DNA of 62,067 nucleotides from Micromonospora okii (GTDB lineage Bacteria; Actinomycetota; Actinomycetes; Mycobacteriales; Micromonosporaceae): contig NZ_BBZF01000014.1 of assembly GCF_020884795.1 (NCBI RefSeq), forward strand, positions 220,636-282,702, read 5' to 3'. Made by a program: the position numbers and the translations under genes. How positions within the stretch are numbered: the first letter of the stretch is position 1; each line of letters starts with the position of its first letter. The notes below the pieces were generated by a model. That model made no database searches and was not told the DNA's origin. It worked only from the letters and a program-made list of their open reading frames with translations. Below are positions 17,429 to 27,962 of this stretch, piece after piece.

Positions 17429-18145
17429 GTGGGGGCCGGGGCCGGGAGCGCGCGGACGCGGGTCGGCCGCGAGGTCGGCGAGCTGGCGGTGATGTGGGCC
17501 GGCTTCCCGCTGCTCGGGGCCGGCGCGGGCTGGCTGCTCGTCGCCGCCGCCGGCCCGCTGGCCCGGCTGCCGTGGGTGCCGTTGCAGGGCTGGCTCAAGC
17601 TGCTGGCCGGGCTGCCCCGGCCCGGCACGGCGGTCGCGGCGGCGGCGCTCGGCGTCCTGGCCGGGCTGGTCGTCGCCGGGCTCGGCACCCGGGAGCGGCC
17701 CGTGATCGACGTGGACGCGCACCGGGTCCGGCTGCGCCGCGAGGGGCGGGACCGCGAGCACGCCCGCGCGGCCGTGCGGGTGGTCTTCGTCGACGGGCAG
17801 AGCCTCGTCCTGCTCGGGGACGGCGACGGGGAACTGGACCGGGAGGACGGCGACATGAACGTCCGGCTGCTCGCCGCGGCGTTCCGGACGCACGGCTGGC
17901 CGTGGGCGGACGCGGACCCGCACCGGGACGCGTACCGGCGGTGGGTGGAGGGGCTGCCGGGGCTGCCCGCCGGGGCGGACGCCCTGCTGCGGGCGCGGCA
18001 GCAGGCGGTGGAGCAGGGCCGGCACGACGAGGCCCGGGACCTGCGCCGCGAGCTGGGTCGGCTCGGGGTGGTGGTGCGGGACGAGGAGAAGCGACAGTAC
18101 TGGCGGCGGTCGCCGCCGGGCTCTGGGCCCGGGAGCGGCTCCTGA
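17429..18145 (+). CDS. YqeB-like membrane protein
   Basis: 238 residues. Two membrane segments (residues 22-45, and roughly 66-92 rich in AAAALGVLAGLVVAGLG) are followed by a cytoplasmic domain. Its pattern, IDVDAHRVRLRREG then VVFVDGQSLVLLG then LLAAAFRTHGWPWADADPH, matches the YqeB-family hypothetical proteins. The GTG start lies 2 bp after the permease stop, so it is a third member of the ABC operon. Its role, perhaps an accessory of the exporter, is an inference from position. Confidence 0.65.
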   Translation: MGAGAGSARTRVGREVGELAVMWAGFPLLGAGAGWLLVAAAGPLARLPWVPLQGWLKLLAGLPRPGTAVAAAALGVLAGLVVAGLGTRERPVIDVDAHRVRLRREGRDREHARAAVRVVFVDGQSLVLLGDGDGELDREDGDMNVRLLAAAFRTHGWPWADADPHRDAYRRWVEGLPGLPAGADALLRARQQAVEQGRHDEARDLRRELGRLGVVVRDEEKRQYWRRSPPGSGPGSGS

Positions 18146-18191
18146 GCTTCTCGCAACCGATGGAGAACCGTCAGAGTGTCGACGGATCGTG

Positions 18192-18887
18192 CTACGGGCG
18201 TTCGGCCCTCGCCCAGCGCGGCTGAGGCCGGCCCACCGAGGCCAGCAGTTCGTCGAGGGCGTCCAGCTCCGCCCAGCCGTTGACCGAGATCCCACCGGCG
18301 GCGTCAACGGTCACCTCGACCCGGTCGGGGGTGCGGGGCAGTTCGTCGAGCAGCCCCGGGAACCGGTCGCCGAGCAGCACGAACTCCTGGTTGGTGGAGC
18401 CCACCCAGGGCCGGCGGGTGTCGACCCGGTCCGCCCGGAACGGCCCGGCCACCAGCAGGTCGGTCTCGGCCAGCAGCGCGGCCACGTCGTCGCGTCCGTG
18501 CTCCACGGCCCGGCGCAGCCCGGCCCGGGTGTAGCCCGTGAAGGTCATCACCGAGCGCCCCGCCCGGCGCACCCCGGCGGCCACCTCGGCCAGCGCCGCG
18601 GCCTGGTCGAACGGCTCCCCGCCGAGCAGGGTCACCCCCTCGGCGCCGGCGGCGAGGACCCGTTCGGCCAGCTCCGCGGGCTCGACCAGTTCCCCGCCCC
18701 GGAAGCCCCAGAGCTGCGGGTTGAAGCACCCCGGGCAGCGGATGGCGCAGCCCTGCACCCACAGGGCGGTGCGTTCACCCGGCCCCTCGGCGCGGGTGGT
18801 GGCGACGAACCGGGCCAGCGCCACCCGCCCCGGCCCGAGCGGGGAGCGCCGCACCGGGCCGGTCTCAGAAATCGAGTACGCGTCCAC
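18192..18887 (-). CDS. Radical-SAM activase-like protein (NrdG type)
   Basis: 231 residues. QGCAIRCPGC supplies the CxxxCxxC ligands (C47, C51, C54) for a 4Fe-4S cluster. LLGGEPFDQ is the GGEP SAM-binding motif. Size and pattern match the activating enzymes of glycyl-radical enzymes, but no ribonucleotide reductase or other glycyl-radical enzyme is nearby. The GTG at 18887 has GGAGG six bases upstream and lies 23 bp inside the preceding gene. As the last gene of the Ycf46-type operon, it probably acts with those proteins rather than with NrdD. Confidence 0.85.
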   Translation of the reverse strand: MDAYSISETGPVRRSPLGPGRVALARFVATTRAEGPGERTALWVQGCAIRCPGCFNPQLWGFRGGELVEPAELAERVLAAGAEGVTLLGGEPFDQAAALAEVAAGVRRAGRSVMTFTGYTRAGLRRAVEHGRDDVAALLAETDLLVAGPFRADRVDTRRPWVGSTNQEFVLLGDRFPGLLDELPRTPDRVEVTVDAAGGISVNGWAELDALDELLASVGRPQPRWARAERP

Positions 18888-19770
18888 TGGGCACCTCCGG
18901 GCGGGCGGGCGGCGGGCAGACCAGCAGATGGCGCAGCGGGGCGTACTCGTGCGGGGCGAGCCCGGCGGCGGCGGCGAACTCGGCGACGCTGGCGAATCCC
19001 CGGCGGGCCTGGCGGGCCGCGACCACCCGGCCGGCCCGCTCGGCGTCGAAGCCGGGCAGCGCGGCGAGGTGCGCCGCCCCGGCGGTGTTGACGTCCACCG
19101 GGGACAGCGCGTCCGCCTTCCCCTTACCGGCCGACGAGGCCACGGCGGCCTGCGGCGGCACCACCACGGCGGGCGGCGGTGACGACGGGTTGAAGGCCGG
19201 CGGAGCGGCGAACGCCGAGGGGACGGCGGGCGCCGGCACCGGCGGCGGGGCCAGGGCCCCGGGCGGGTACGCCGCGGCGGGCCGCCCCGGCGCGGGATGG
19301 GCGTACCAGGGGCGGTAGCCGGCCCGCCACCGCAACCAGGGCCCGTTGATCACGAAGGCGTGGACGACGCCGGCGACCCAGGCCGCGAACCACACGCCGA
19401 AGAACCAGTCGCTGGCGGTGCTCTCCTTGCCCGTCGACCCGACCCCGAGGAAGCCGGCCCAACCGGCGATCAGGTATCCGACGCCGGAGAGCCACCATGC
19501 GGGGCGGCGGGCCCGGACGCCCACGTAGAGGAAGCCGAACCCACCGAGGCAGCTGAATCCCAGGATCGGCAGCAGCATCCACCAGCTGTGCCGCAGCCGC
19601 CACCAGACGCTGGCCGCCGGAGAGTGGTACGGCGGCGCGGCGGCCCACGCCACCGGCGGGGGTCCGGCCGGGTACGGCGAGGGGTACCCCGGCGGGGCGG
19701 GCGGGTGGTAGGGCGTCGGGCCCGGCGCGGGCGGCCAGCCCGGCGGCCAGCCGTCAGGCACGGTCGACAT
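18865..19770 (-). CDS. Membrane protein with C-terminal helix-hairpin-helix domain
   Basis: 301 residues. The first 55 residues are Pro/Tyr-rich. Three to four membrane segments follow between residues 60 and 145 (WWMLLPILGFSCLGGFGFLYVG, WWLSGVGYLIAGWAGFLGVG, WFAAWVAGVVHAFVI). A Pro/Ala linker leads to a ComEA-like HhH at the end (LSPVDVNTAGAAHLAALPGF, ASVAEFAAAAGLAP). HhH folds bind DNA or act as protein contacts. The start overlaps the DUF2997 gene by 17 bp, and its end overlaps the radical-SAM gene. Confidence 0.8.
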   Translation of the reverse strand: MSTVPDGWPPGWPPAPGPTPYHPPAPPGYPSPYPAGPPPVAWAAAPPYHSPAASVWWRLRHSWWMLLPILGFSCLGGFGFLYVGVRARRPAWWLSGVGYLIAGWAGFLGVGSTGKESTASDWFFGVWFAAWVAGVVHAFVINGPWLRWRAGYRPWYAHPAPGRPAAAYPPGALAPPPVPAPAVPSAFAAPPAFNPSSPPPAVVVPPQAAVASSAGKGKADALSPVDVNTAGAAHLAALPGFDAERAGRVVAARQARRGFASVAEFAAAAGLAPHEYAPLRHLLVCPPPARPEVPSGRVLDF

Positions 19771-19966
19771 CGTGCTGCTCCTGGGCGACGACCGTCGGCA
19801 CCCGGTCGCGGTCGGCGGTGTACGCGCTGTGCACCGTCCGCGCGGCCAGCAACTCCTCCAGCACGGCGACGTAGTGGAGGCAGCCCTCGCCCAGCACGCC
19901 CTGGGTCTCGGCGCTGACCGAGCCGTCGGGGTTGACCGTGACGACGACGCGCGGCTGCCCGCTCAC
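19754..19966 (-). CDS. DUF2997 protein
   Basis: 70 residues. The N-terminal strand pair PRVVVTVNPDGSVSAETQGV followed by GEGCLHYVAVLEELL matches DUF2997, whose conserved line is a strand-Gly-strand, then Gly-x-x-Cys and a helix. One Cys (in GEGC) is conserved. Function unknown. The ATG overlaps the stop of the DUF1257-like gene (4 bp) and its end overlaps the HhH gene. DUF2997 genes commonly sit next to DUF1257/Ycf35 genes. Confidence 0.8.
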   Translation of the reverse strand: MSGQPRVVVTVNPDGSVSAETQGVLGEGCLHYVAVLEELLAARTVHSAYTADRDRVPTVVAQEQHDVDRA

Positions 19967-20418
19967 GCCGTCCGCTCCTCGACGGCGAAGACCAGACGGA
20001 CCGAGGCGTCCTCGGTGACCTGCTCGGACTCCAGGCGCAGCCCGGCGGCCGGGGCCTGGGCGCGCAGCCGCTCCAGCACGGCCCCCTGCACCTGCCGCCC
20101 GTACGCGACGTCCACCGAGCGGACGATCTCCACCGCCCGCGCCTCGTCGACCTCGCCCGCGACGTGGGCGGCCCAGATGCCGTCGGCACCGCGCTGGAAC
20201 ACCGCCCGCACCCCCGCCCAGTCGGCGGTGATCCCGTCGGCCCCGGCGGCGACCACGGCGTTGGTGTCGCGCAGCGCGGTGGCGAGCAGGGTCTCGTCCC
20301 TCATCCGTGTCCGCACCTGGCAGACCACCCGGCCCGAGCCGTCGCGCTCCGCGGAGGCGGCCTGCGCGGCGGCGACGGTGGCCACGGCCAGCGGTACGAG
20401 AATCAACGAGATGCTCAC
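19963..20418 (-). CDS. DUF1257 (Ycf35)-like protein
   Basis: 151 residues. An N-terminal hydrophobic segment (ISLILVPLAVATVAAAQAA) precedes a domain with MRDETLLATALRD, GVRAVFQRGADGIWAAHVAGEVDEA and a final strand EDASVRLVFAV. This order and the strand/helix alternation match DUF1257 (Ycf35). The call is supported by its exact neighbours, DUF2997 and a Ycf46-type ATPase, but the sequence similarity I can see is modest. It lies 28 bp downstream of the ATPase gene. Confidence 0.6.
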   Translation of the reverse strand: MSISLILVPLAVATVAAAQAASAERDGSGRVVCQVRTRMRDETLLATALRDTNAVVAAGADGITADWAGVRAVFQRGADGIWAAHVAGEVDEARAVEIVRSVDVAYGRQVQGAVLERLRAQAPAAGLRLESEQVTEDASVRLVFAVEERTA

Positions 20419-20446
20419 CGGTGTTCTCCTGTCGTCGCGGTGGTCG

Positions 20447-22075
<1,629 letters not shown>

Positions 22076-22295
22076 CGCTGTTCCCTTCCCCGAAACGCCA
22101 CCGGGTCGCGCAGACTGTAGCGCACCGCCCCCCGGGTGCTGGCCGACGCGGAGCCCGCGCCGCCGGCCGCACCTCCCACCCCCGGCCCCGCCCCTGGCCG
22201 CTGCTGTGCGAAGCCCGCCCGCCCCCGGATTCGCCCCCGTAAAGTCGTCCGGCGATCTCCCGGAGTTCGCACCCCCACCGCTAGCATCGCGGACC

Positions 22296-23534
22296 ATGAA
22301 TATGAAGAGCGTCACCCGCTCGCGATCCGGGCGGTTGGTCACGGCGTTCACACTCGCCGTGGCGTTGGGGACACCCGTGGTGGTGAGCGCCTCCGCGTCG
22401 GCGGCGAGCACGCTGACCGTCGCGCAGGCGCTGGCCGCCCAGGACGGCCGGGCGGCCACCGTCACCGGGTTCGTCATCGGCCAGCCGACCGCGACGACCA
22501 CGGTGATCACCTCCGCCTACACGGCGGACACGGCCATCGCCATCGCCGACACCGCCGCCGAGACCAGCCCGAGCAGGATGCTCTACGTCCAGGTCACTGC
22601 CGCGTACCGGAGCACGTTCGGGCTGCTGACCAATCCGGGGCTGCGCGGCCGGCAGGTCACCGCGACCGGGGCGCTGACCGCGTACTTCAGCCACGGCGGC
22701 CTGAAGAACCCGACCGCGATGAGCCTCGGCGCCGCCACCCCCGGCCCGACGCCGAGCCCGACCGACCCCGCGCCCACCCCGACCGGGCCCGCGCCCACCT
22801 CGCCGCCCGCGCCGACGCCCACCCCGACCGGCAGCGGCGGCCCTTACGACTCGACCTACTACGCGACCGCGATCGGCAAGACCGGGACCGCGCTGCGCAG
22901 TTCCCTGCACACGATCATCAAGAACCAGACGAAGCTCAGCTACGACCGGGTGTGGGAGGCGTTGAAGGACGCCGACCAGGACCCGGCCAACGCCAACAAC
23001 GTCGTGCTGCTCTACAGCGGCCGGTCGCAGAGCAAGACCAGCAACGGCGGCGGGGTGAACGACTGGAACCGCGAGCACGTCTGGGCCAAGTCGCACGGCG
23101 ACTTCGGCACCGCCACCGGGCCGGGCACCGACGTGCACCACCTGCGCCCCGAGGACGTCTCGGTCAACTCCACCCGCGGCAACAAGGACTTCGACAACGG
23201 CGGCGGCGCCGTGGCCGAGTGCGCCGGCTGCTACAGCGACGCCGACTCGTTCGAGCCGCGCGACGCGGTCAAGGGCGACGTGGCCCGCATGATCATGTAC
23301 ATGGCGATCCGGTACGAGGGCAACGACGGCTGGCCGAACCTGGAGATGAACAACTCCGTGGCCAACGGCAGCGCGCCGTACCTGGGCAGGCTGTCGGTGC
23401 TGCTCGCCTGGCACCGGCTCGACCCGCCGGACGCCTTCGAGAAGCGCCGCAACCAGGTGATCTACGACCGCTGGCAGGGCAACCGCAACCCGTTCATCGA
23501 CCACCCGGAGTGGGTGACCGCGATCTGGGGCTGA
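22296..23534 (+). CDS. Secreted endonuclease I (EndA/NucM type) with N-terminal OB-like domain
   Basis: 412 residues. A signal peptide ends about residue 36 (SASASAAS). An OB-like domain (LTVAQALAAQDGRAATVTGFVIGQP) follows, then a Pro/Thr linker (146-180) and the nuclease. DWNREHVWAKSHG carries the catalytic His261, and DVHHLRPEDVSVNSTRGN is the metal-site block. It degrades extracellular DNA or RNA. The ATG at 22296 has no clear ribosome site; a TAGCAT hexamer at 22282-22287 would fit a leaderless transcript. Divergent from the Ycf46-type operon. Confidence 0.9.
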   Translation: MNMKSVTRSRSGRLVTAFTLAVALGTPVVVSASASAASTLTVAQALAAQDGRAATVTGFVIGQPTATTTVITSAYTADTAIAIADTAAETSPSRMLYVQVTAAYRSTFGLLTNPGLRGRQVTATGALTAYFSHGGLKNPTAMSLGAATPGPTPSPTDPAPTPTGPAPTSPPAPTPTPTGSGGPYDSTYYATAIGKTGTALRSSLHTIIKNQTKLSYDRVWEALKDADQDPANANNVVLLYSGRSQSKTSNGGGVNDWNREHVWAKSHGDFGTATGPGTDVHHLRPEDVSVNSTRGNKDFDNGGGAVAECAGCYSDADSFEPRDAVKGDVARMIMYMAIRYEGNDGWPNLEMNNSVANGSAPYLGRLSVLLAWHRLDPPDAFEKRRNQVIYDRWQGNRNPFIDHPEWVTAIWG

Positions 23535-23618
23535 CCGTCGCGTCGCCGGCGCGGGGGCCGCAGCACCCGCGCCGGCAATCTCCTGGTGAGGAAACGGCAC
23601 CGGCGGGTACCTTGAGGA

Positions 23619-24470
23619 ATGGCCTACACAATTCCCGACATTTCGCTCAACGACGGCAACACCATCCCACAGCTCGGGTTCGGGGTCTACCAGATCGCGC
23701 CGAAGGTGACCGCCGAGGCGGTCGGCCGGGCCCTGGAGATCGGCTACCGGCACATCGACACCGCCGAGATGTACGGCAACGAGGCCGAGGTGGGCCAGGC
23801 GATCCGCACCTCCGACCTGGACCGGAGCGACGTCTTCGTCACCAGCAAGCTGAACAACGGCTTCCACCGCCCCGACGACGCCCGCCGGGCGTTCGACTCC
23901 ACCTTGGAGGCGCTGAAGACGGACTACATCGACCTGTTCCTGATCCACTGGCCGCTGCCCACCCGCTACGACGGCGACTTCGTCTCCACCTGGAAGACGC
24001 TGGAGGAGTTCCAGCGCGACGGCCGGGCCCGCTCCGTCGGCGTGTCGAACTTCCAGGTGCCCCACCTCGAGCGGTTGGCCGCCGAGGCGGAGGTGACGCC
24101 GGCGGTGAACCAGGTCGAGGTGCACCCGTACTTCGGCAACGAGGAGGTCCGCGCGTACGGGAGGGCCCACGGCATCGCCACCGAGGCGTGGGCGCCGATC
24201 GCGCAGGGCAAGGTGCTCGACGACCCGACCCTGCTCGACATCGCCGAGCAGCTCGGGCGGAGCGTCGCCCAGGTGGTGCTGCGCTGGCATGTGCAGCGCG
24301 GCGACATCGTCTTCCCGAAGTCGGTCACCCCGGAGCGGGTCGAGGAGAACTTCCGGATCTTCGACTTCGAGCTGGACGACGCCACGATGGAGCGGATCAC
24401 CGCCCTGGACCGGGGCGAGGCCGGCCGGCAGGGCCCCAACCCCGACACCTTCGACGTCATCCCCGCCTGA
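23619..24470 (+). CDS. Aldo/keto reductase
   Basis: 283 residues, complete. The (beta/alpha)8 barrel motifs are LGFGVYQ, GYRHIDTAEMYGNE (Asp and catalytic Tyr), VTSKLNN (Lys) and LIHWPLP (His). VGVSNF, PAVNQVEVHPY and VFPKSVTPERVEENF (NADPH 2'-phosphate site) follow. The ATG at 23619 is preceded by a weak GAGGAAT. It resembles the partial reductase at the window's left edge. Substrate not predictable. Terminated by the hairpin at 24476. Confidence 0.93.
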   Translation: MAYTIPDISLNDGNTIPQLGFGVYQIAPKVTAEAVGRALEIGYRHIDTAEMYGNEAEVGQAIRTSDLDRSDVFVTSKLNNGFHRPDDARRAFDSTLEALKTDYIDLFLIHWPLPTRYDGDFVSTWKTLEEFQRDGRARSVGVSNFQVPHLERLAAEAEVTPAVNQVEVHPYFGNEEVRAYGRAHGIATEAWAPIAQGKVLDDPTLLDIAEQLGRSVAQVVLRWHVQRGDIVFPKSVTPERVEENFRIFDFELDDATMERITALDRGEAGRQGPNPDTFDVIPA

Positions 24471-24475
24471 ATCCC

Positions 24476-24499
24476 GCGGGCGGGCTCCGGCCCGCCCGC
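24476..24499. terminator. Tetraloop hairpin between convergent genes
   Basis: A perfect 10-bp stem GCGGGCGGGC with a TCCG loop directly after the reductase stop. It serves both the reductase and the convergent acetyltransferase. Confidence 0.7.
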
Positions 24500-24521
24500 C
24501 GGGGCCGGCGGCTCGGGCCGG

Positions 24522-25040
24522 TCAGGCGGGGAGGGCGATCCGCCAGTCGTTGCAGCGCATCCACCGGCCCGGCGGATACTCGAAGTCGGTCTCGCCGAGC
24601 AGCTCGAAGCCGGCCTTGCGGCAGACGGCGTTCGACGGCGGGTTGCCCACCGACGGGTAGGCGTGGGCGTACCGGCGGGCCCGCTCCGCGCCGGCCAGGG
24701 CGAGCGCCTCCCGCACGGCCGCGGTCGCCAGCCCCCGCCCCTGGTACGCGGGCAGGATCGCCCAGCCCATCTCGTACACCGGCTCGTCGCGCCAGACCCG
24801 CCCCCAGTAGCCGACGGTGCCCACCCTGACCCCCTCGGGCAGCAGCACGACCGCGAACATGTTCCCGGAGCGGGGGCCGGGCCCGGCCAGGTACCGGGCG
24901 TGGCGGGCGACCACCTGCTCCTCGGTCTCCGGGCCGCCGGTGTGCGCCCGGACCTCCTGGGTGTTGAGCCGGCGCAGCAGGTCCAGGTCACCCTCGGCCC
25001 ACCGCTCGATCCGCACCCGTGCCGCTCCCCCGCCGCCCAT
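24522..25040 (-). CDS. GNAT family N-acetyltransferase
   Basis: 172 residues, one GNAT domain. RIERWAEGDLDLLRRLN begins the fold, and YEMGWAILPAYQGRGLATAAVREAL is the acetyl-CoA binding loop (QGRGLA). NPPSNAVCRKAGFELLG is the late helix and strand of the RimJ-like subgroup. The ATG at 25040 follows GGAGG. The acceptor, a protein or a small amine, is unknown. Divergent from the SMI1/KNR4 gene. Confidence 0.9.
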   Translation of the reverse strand: MGGGGAARVRIERWAEGDLDLLRRLNTQEVRAHTGGPETEEQVVARHARYLAGPGPRSGNMFAVVLLPEGVRVGTVGYWGRVWRDEPVYEMGWAILPAYQGRGLATAAVREALALAGAERARRYAHAYPSVGNPPSNAVCRKAGFELLGETDFEYPPGRWMRCNDWRIALPA

Positions 25041-25143
25041 GCGCCCCCTCCTCCGTGATCCCCCATCCAAGCCCACCCCGCCGACACTCGCGCCCGCCGC
25101 GCGGCCCGGTGAGCGTGCTGGCGGGGGTCGGTATGGTGCCGCC

Positions 25144-25815
25144 GTGACGGCACACGACTGGTCCGACGTACGGGAACGACTCGCCCGGCTGGCCGCCGCG
25201 CCGGCGGCAGGCGAGGTCTTCGGGGCGGGTGGGCACGGGTTCACGGTCGCGCCGCCGCTGACCCCGGCCGAGGTGGCCGAGCTGGAGGCCCAGTTCGGGG
25301 TGGAGCTGCCGGCGGAGTACCGCTCGTTCCTGCTCGACGTCGGGTGCGGCGGCGCCGGCCCGGCGTACGGCCTCTTCCCGGCCCGCCGGGTCGACGGCCG
25401 GTGGGGGTGGGAGGGCGACGGCGCGGACATGACGACCCCGGAGTCCCTGGCCCGGCCGTTCCCGCACACGGCAGCGTTCAACCAGGCCGAGGCCCTGCCC
25501 GAGATGCCCGAGGAGGACGACTTCGCCTCGCCGGAGGAGTACGAGGCCGCCGAGGAGGCCTGGTGGGAGCGGCACGACGCGATCATGTACGACGAGGCGC
25601 ACTTCACCGGCCTGCTCTACCTGTGCCACCACGGCTGCGCCCTGCGCGACGCCCTCGTGGTCACCGGGCCGGCCCGGGGCACGATGTGGTCCGACGGCAC
25701 CGCCGACGAGAGCGGCCTCGAACCGCTACTCGCGGAGGACGGCACCCCGCTGGGCTTCGCCGGGTGGTACCGCCGCTGGCTGGACGACGCCGACCGCCGG
25801 GTGCCCCGCCCCTGA
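25144..25815 (+). CDS. SMI1/KNR4-family protein
   Basis: 223 residues. LTPAEVAELEAQFGVELPAEYRSFLLDVG is the family's opening motif, followed by AYGLFPARR. The family is best known from immunity proteins of contact-dependent toxin systems and from yeast wall signalling. No toxin gene is beside it, so a role in immunity is only a possibility. The acidic segment EEDDFASPEEYEAAEEA may be a flexible insert. Start: GTG at 25144 after a short gap from the divergent acetyltransferase. Confidence 0.85.
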   Translation: MTAHDWSDVRERLARLAAAPAAGEVFGAGGHGFTVAPPLTPAEVAELEAQFGVELPAEYRSFLLDVGCGGAGPAYGLFPARRVDGRWGWEGDGADMTTPESLARPFPHTAAFNQAEALPEMPEEDDFASPEEYEAAEEAWWERHDAIMYDEAHFTGLLYLCHHGCALRDALVVTGPARGTMWSDGTADESGLEPLLAEDGTPLGFAGWYRRWLDDADRRVPRP

Positions 25816-25890
25816 CGCCGGGCCACGGCGCCCGGCGGAAGCAGCCGAACGGCCATTGATGCCCGTGTATCGAATGCCTACCATCTGCTC

Positions 25891-26886
25891 ATGGGCGCTT
25901 GTCGTACCGTCGCCACCATCGTCACCACCGCGCTGCTGGGCAGCCTGCTCACCGTCGCCGCCGCCCGGGCCGACGACGTCCCGGCGCTCACCACGCCCGG
26001 CACACCGGTCGTCGTGGCCGACGAGCCGCACCGCCTCACCCTGACCTGGACGCCGTCCGCGTGGGTCGGCGAGCCGGGCGGCACCCAGCCGATCGTGTAC
26101 GACGTGCTCTCCCCGATCGGGCCCCACACCTACCGGCTGCTCGGCAGCACGACCGTCCCCACCATCACGCTGACCACCCTCGCGCCCGGCACCGACTACC
26201 GGATCGCCCTCCAGGCGTACACCATCGGCGGATACTCGGCCCCCTCCGAGGCCACCACCGTGCGAACCGCGTACGGGAAGGCGAAGGTCAGCTACCTCAA
26301 CGTCGACTGGTCGCCGACGGACCACCAGGTGCAGTTCGCCGCCGCGATCACCAACACCGGCACCGGGCCGCTCGATCTCACCACCGTGCGGGTGCGGTAC
26401 CACCTGCTCTTCGAGGGCGGCAACGTCTCGCTGACGACCCGTTGCGACTGGGCCGAGCTGGGCTGCGACCGCATCCGGCGCGAGCTCTTCTTTTTCGTGC
26501 CCCCCGTGCCCCCGCCGCCACCGCCACCGCTGCCGACCAGGACCGCGTCCCCCAGCGCGGTGCCGACCGGCACCGTGCCGACCGCCACCGCGACGCCCGG
26601 CACGCCAACCACCGCCGCCCCGTTGCCGACGCCCACACCGACCCGTTATCCGCTGCCCGGGACGCCGGCCCCCGGCTGGGTCGAGCTGACCTTCACCGGC
26701 GGGGTGCTCGCCCCCGGCGCGTCGACCGGGCCCATCCGCCTCCGGTTCCACCGGCCCGACTGGTCCAACATCGACGAGCGCGACGACCCGAGCTGGCGGG
26801 CAGCCACCGACGCGTGGGCCGACAACAGCCGGATCACCCTCGACGTCGGCGGCGTCCGCGAGTTCGGCGACGCCGGGAGGGGCTGA
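25891..26886 (+). CDS. Secreted FnIII protein with a cellulose-binding module (CBM3) split by a Pro/Thr insert
   Basis: 331 residues. Signal peptide 1-27, then a fibronectin type III domain at about 31-128 (RLTLTWTPS, TTLAPGTDYRIALQAY). A family-3 cellulose-binding module follows, but it appears in two pieces: 131-199 (ITNTGTGPLDLTTVRVRY, RCDWAELGC) and 262-327 (VELTFTGGVLAPGASTG, DWSNIDERDD). Residues 203-261 between them are a Pro/Thr/Ala linker. No catalytic domain is present, so it may help wall or cellulose attachment. The last bases overlap a repeat. Confidence 0.8.
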   Translation: MGACRTVATIVTTALLGSLLTVAAARADDVPALTTPGTPVVVADEPHRLTLTWTPSAWVGEPGGTQPIVYDVLSPIGPHTYRLLGSTTVPTITLTTLAPGTDYRIALQAYTIGGYSAPSEATTVRTAYGKAKVSYLNVDWSPTDHQVQFAAAITNTGTGPLDLTTVRVRYHLLFEGGNVSLTTRCDWAELGCDRIRRELFFFVPPVPPPPPPPLPTRTASPSAVPTGTVPTATATPGTPTTAAPLPTPTPTRYPLPGTPAPGWVELTFTGGVLAPGASTGPIRLRFHRPDWSNIDERDDPSWRAATDAWADNSRITLDVGGVREFGDAGRG

Positions 26887-26956
26887 GCCGCTCCCCGTCA
26901 CGTCGGGAGGCGCTGAGCCGCTCCCCTCCACTCCGAAGGGGCTGAGCGGCTCCCGG
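26875..26956. repeat. Three 22-bp hairpin-forming repeats at 30-bp spacing
   Basis: Copies of GGGAGGGGCTGAGCCGCTCC begin at 26875, 26905 and 26935. Each folds back on itself. They lie between convergent genes and probably serve as terminators. The first copy contains the stop codon of the FnIII/CBM gene. Confidence 0.7.
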
Positions 26957-26962
26957 CGGCGG

Positions 26963-27808
26963 TCAGGGCTTGCGGGCGACGGCGACGTAGACCGACGCCT
27001 CCGCGAGCGACGGGCGCTCGGACTCGGGCACCTCGGGTCGCCAACGCGTCACCGGGACGATGCCCGGCTCGACCAGCTCCAGGCCGGCGAAGAACCGGGC
27101 GAACTCGGCCCGGGAGCGGGGAACGCCGTCCTGCCGCATCCGGCCCGCCGCCACCTCGGCGGTCATCCGCGCGACGATCTCGGCGGGGATGAAGTCGGTG
27201 GTGACGTGGCTCAACGCCAGGTAACTGCCCGAGGGCAGCGCCTCGACCAGCCGGGCGACCGCCTCGTGCGGCCGGTCGGCATCGGTGAGGAAGTGCGCGA
27301 CCGCCGCCAGGATCAGCCCCACCGGCCGCGACAGGTCCAGCGTGGCGCGCAGCTCGTCGGCCCCCAGGATGCTCTCGGGGTCACGCAGGTCGGCGTCGAG
27401 GTACGCCGTGACGCCCCCCGCAGAGCTGGTCAGCAACGCCCGCGCGTGCACCAGCACCATCGGGTCGTTGTCCACGTAGAGCACCCGCGACTCGGGGGCC
27501 ACGGCCTGCGCGACCTCGTGGGTGTTGTCGGCCGTCGGGATGCCGGTGCCGATGTCGAGGAACTGCCGGATGCCCGCCTCGGCCGCCAGGTGCCGCACGG
27601 CCCGCCGGAGGAACGCCCGGTTCTCCCGGGCCAGGGTGCGGATCGCCGGGTACACGGCCGCGATCTGGTCGCCGGAGTGTCGGTCCACGGCGAAGTGGTC
27701 CTTGCCGCCGAGCCAGTAGTTGTAGCGGCGGGCGGGGTGGGGAACGCTAGTGTCGAGTCGGTCGGAGAGTCGAGCGGTGTGGTTGTCCTGAGGGGTTGCG
27801 GCACCCAC
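26963..27808 (-). CDS. SAM-dependent methyltransferase (DUF574)
   Basis: 281 residues. It matches the actinobacterial DUF574 group: PHPARRYNYWLGGKDHFAVDR, FLDIGTGIPT (SAM motif I), VLYVDNDPMV (motif II with acidic end), and ALSHVTTDF. These are numerous in Streptomyces and Micromonospora; substrates are not known. A GTG codon at 27808 begins the longest frame; MGAATPQ is used here with no strong ribosome site. Convergent with the FnIII/CBM gene. Confidence 0.92.
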   Translation of the reverse strand: MGAATPQDNHTARLSDRLDTSVPHPARRYNYWLGGKDHFAVDRHSGDQIAAVYPAIRTLARENRAFLRRAVRHLAAEAGIRQFLDIGTGIPTADNTHEVAQAVAPESRVLYVDNDPMVLVHARALLTSSAGGVTAYLDADLRDPESILGADELRATLDLSRPVGLILAAVAHFLTDADRPHEAVARLVEALPSGSYLALSHVTTDFIPAEIVARMTAEVAAGRMRQDGVPRSRAEFARFFAGLELVEPGIVPVTRWRPEVPESERPSLAEASVYVAVARKP

Positions 27809-27962
27809 GGAAAATCCTCATCGTTCGTACGGTCAGGGACGGGTCCGGCCGGTCGCCACCCGCCCGGCCCCTTCGCACAGCGTAGGCGGCCGATCGTATG
27901 CCCGCCGTCCCCTCGCGTCGCCGCACCCGGGCTGCCCTTTTCCCGCTGACGGCGGCGCGTGA

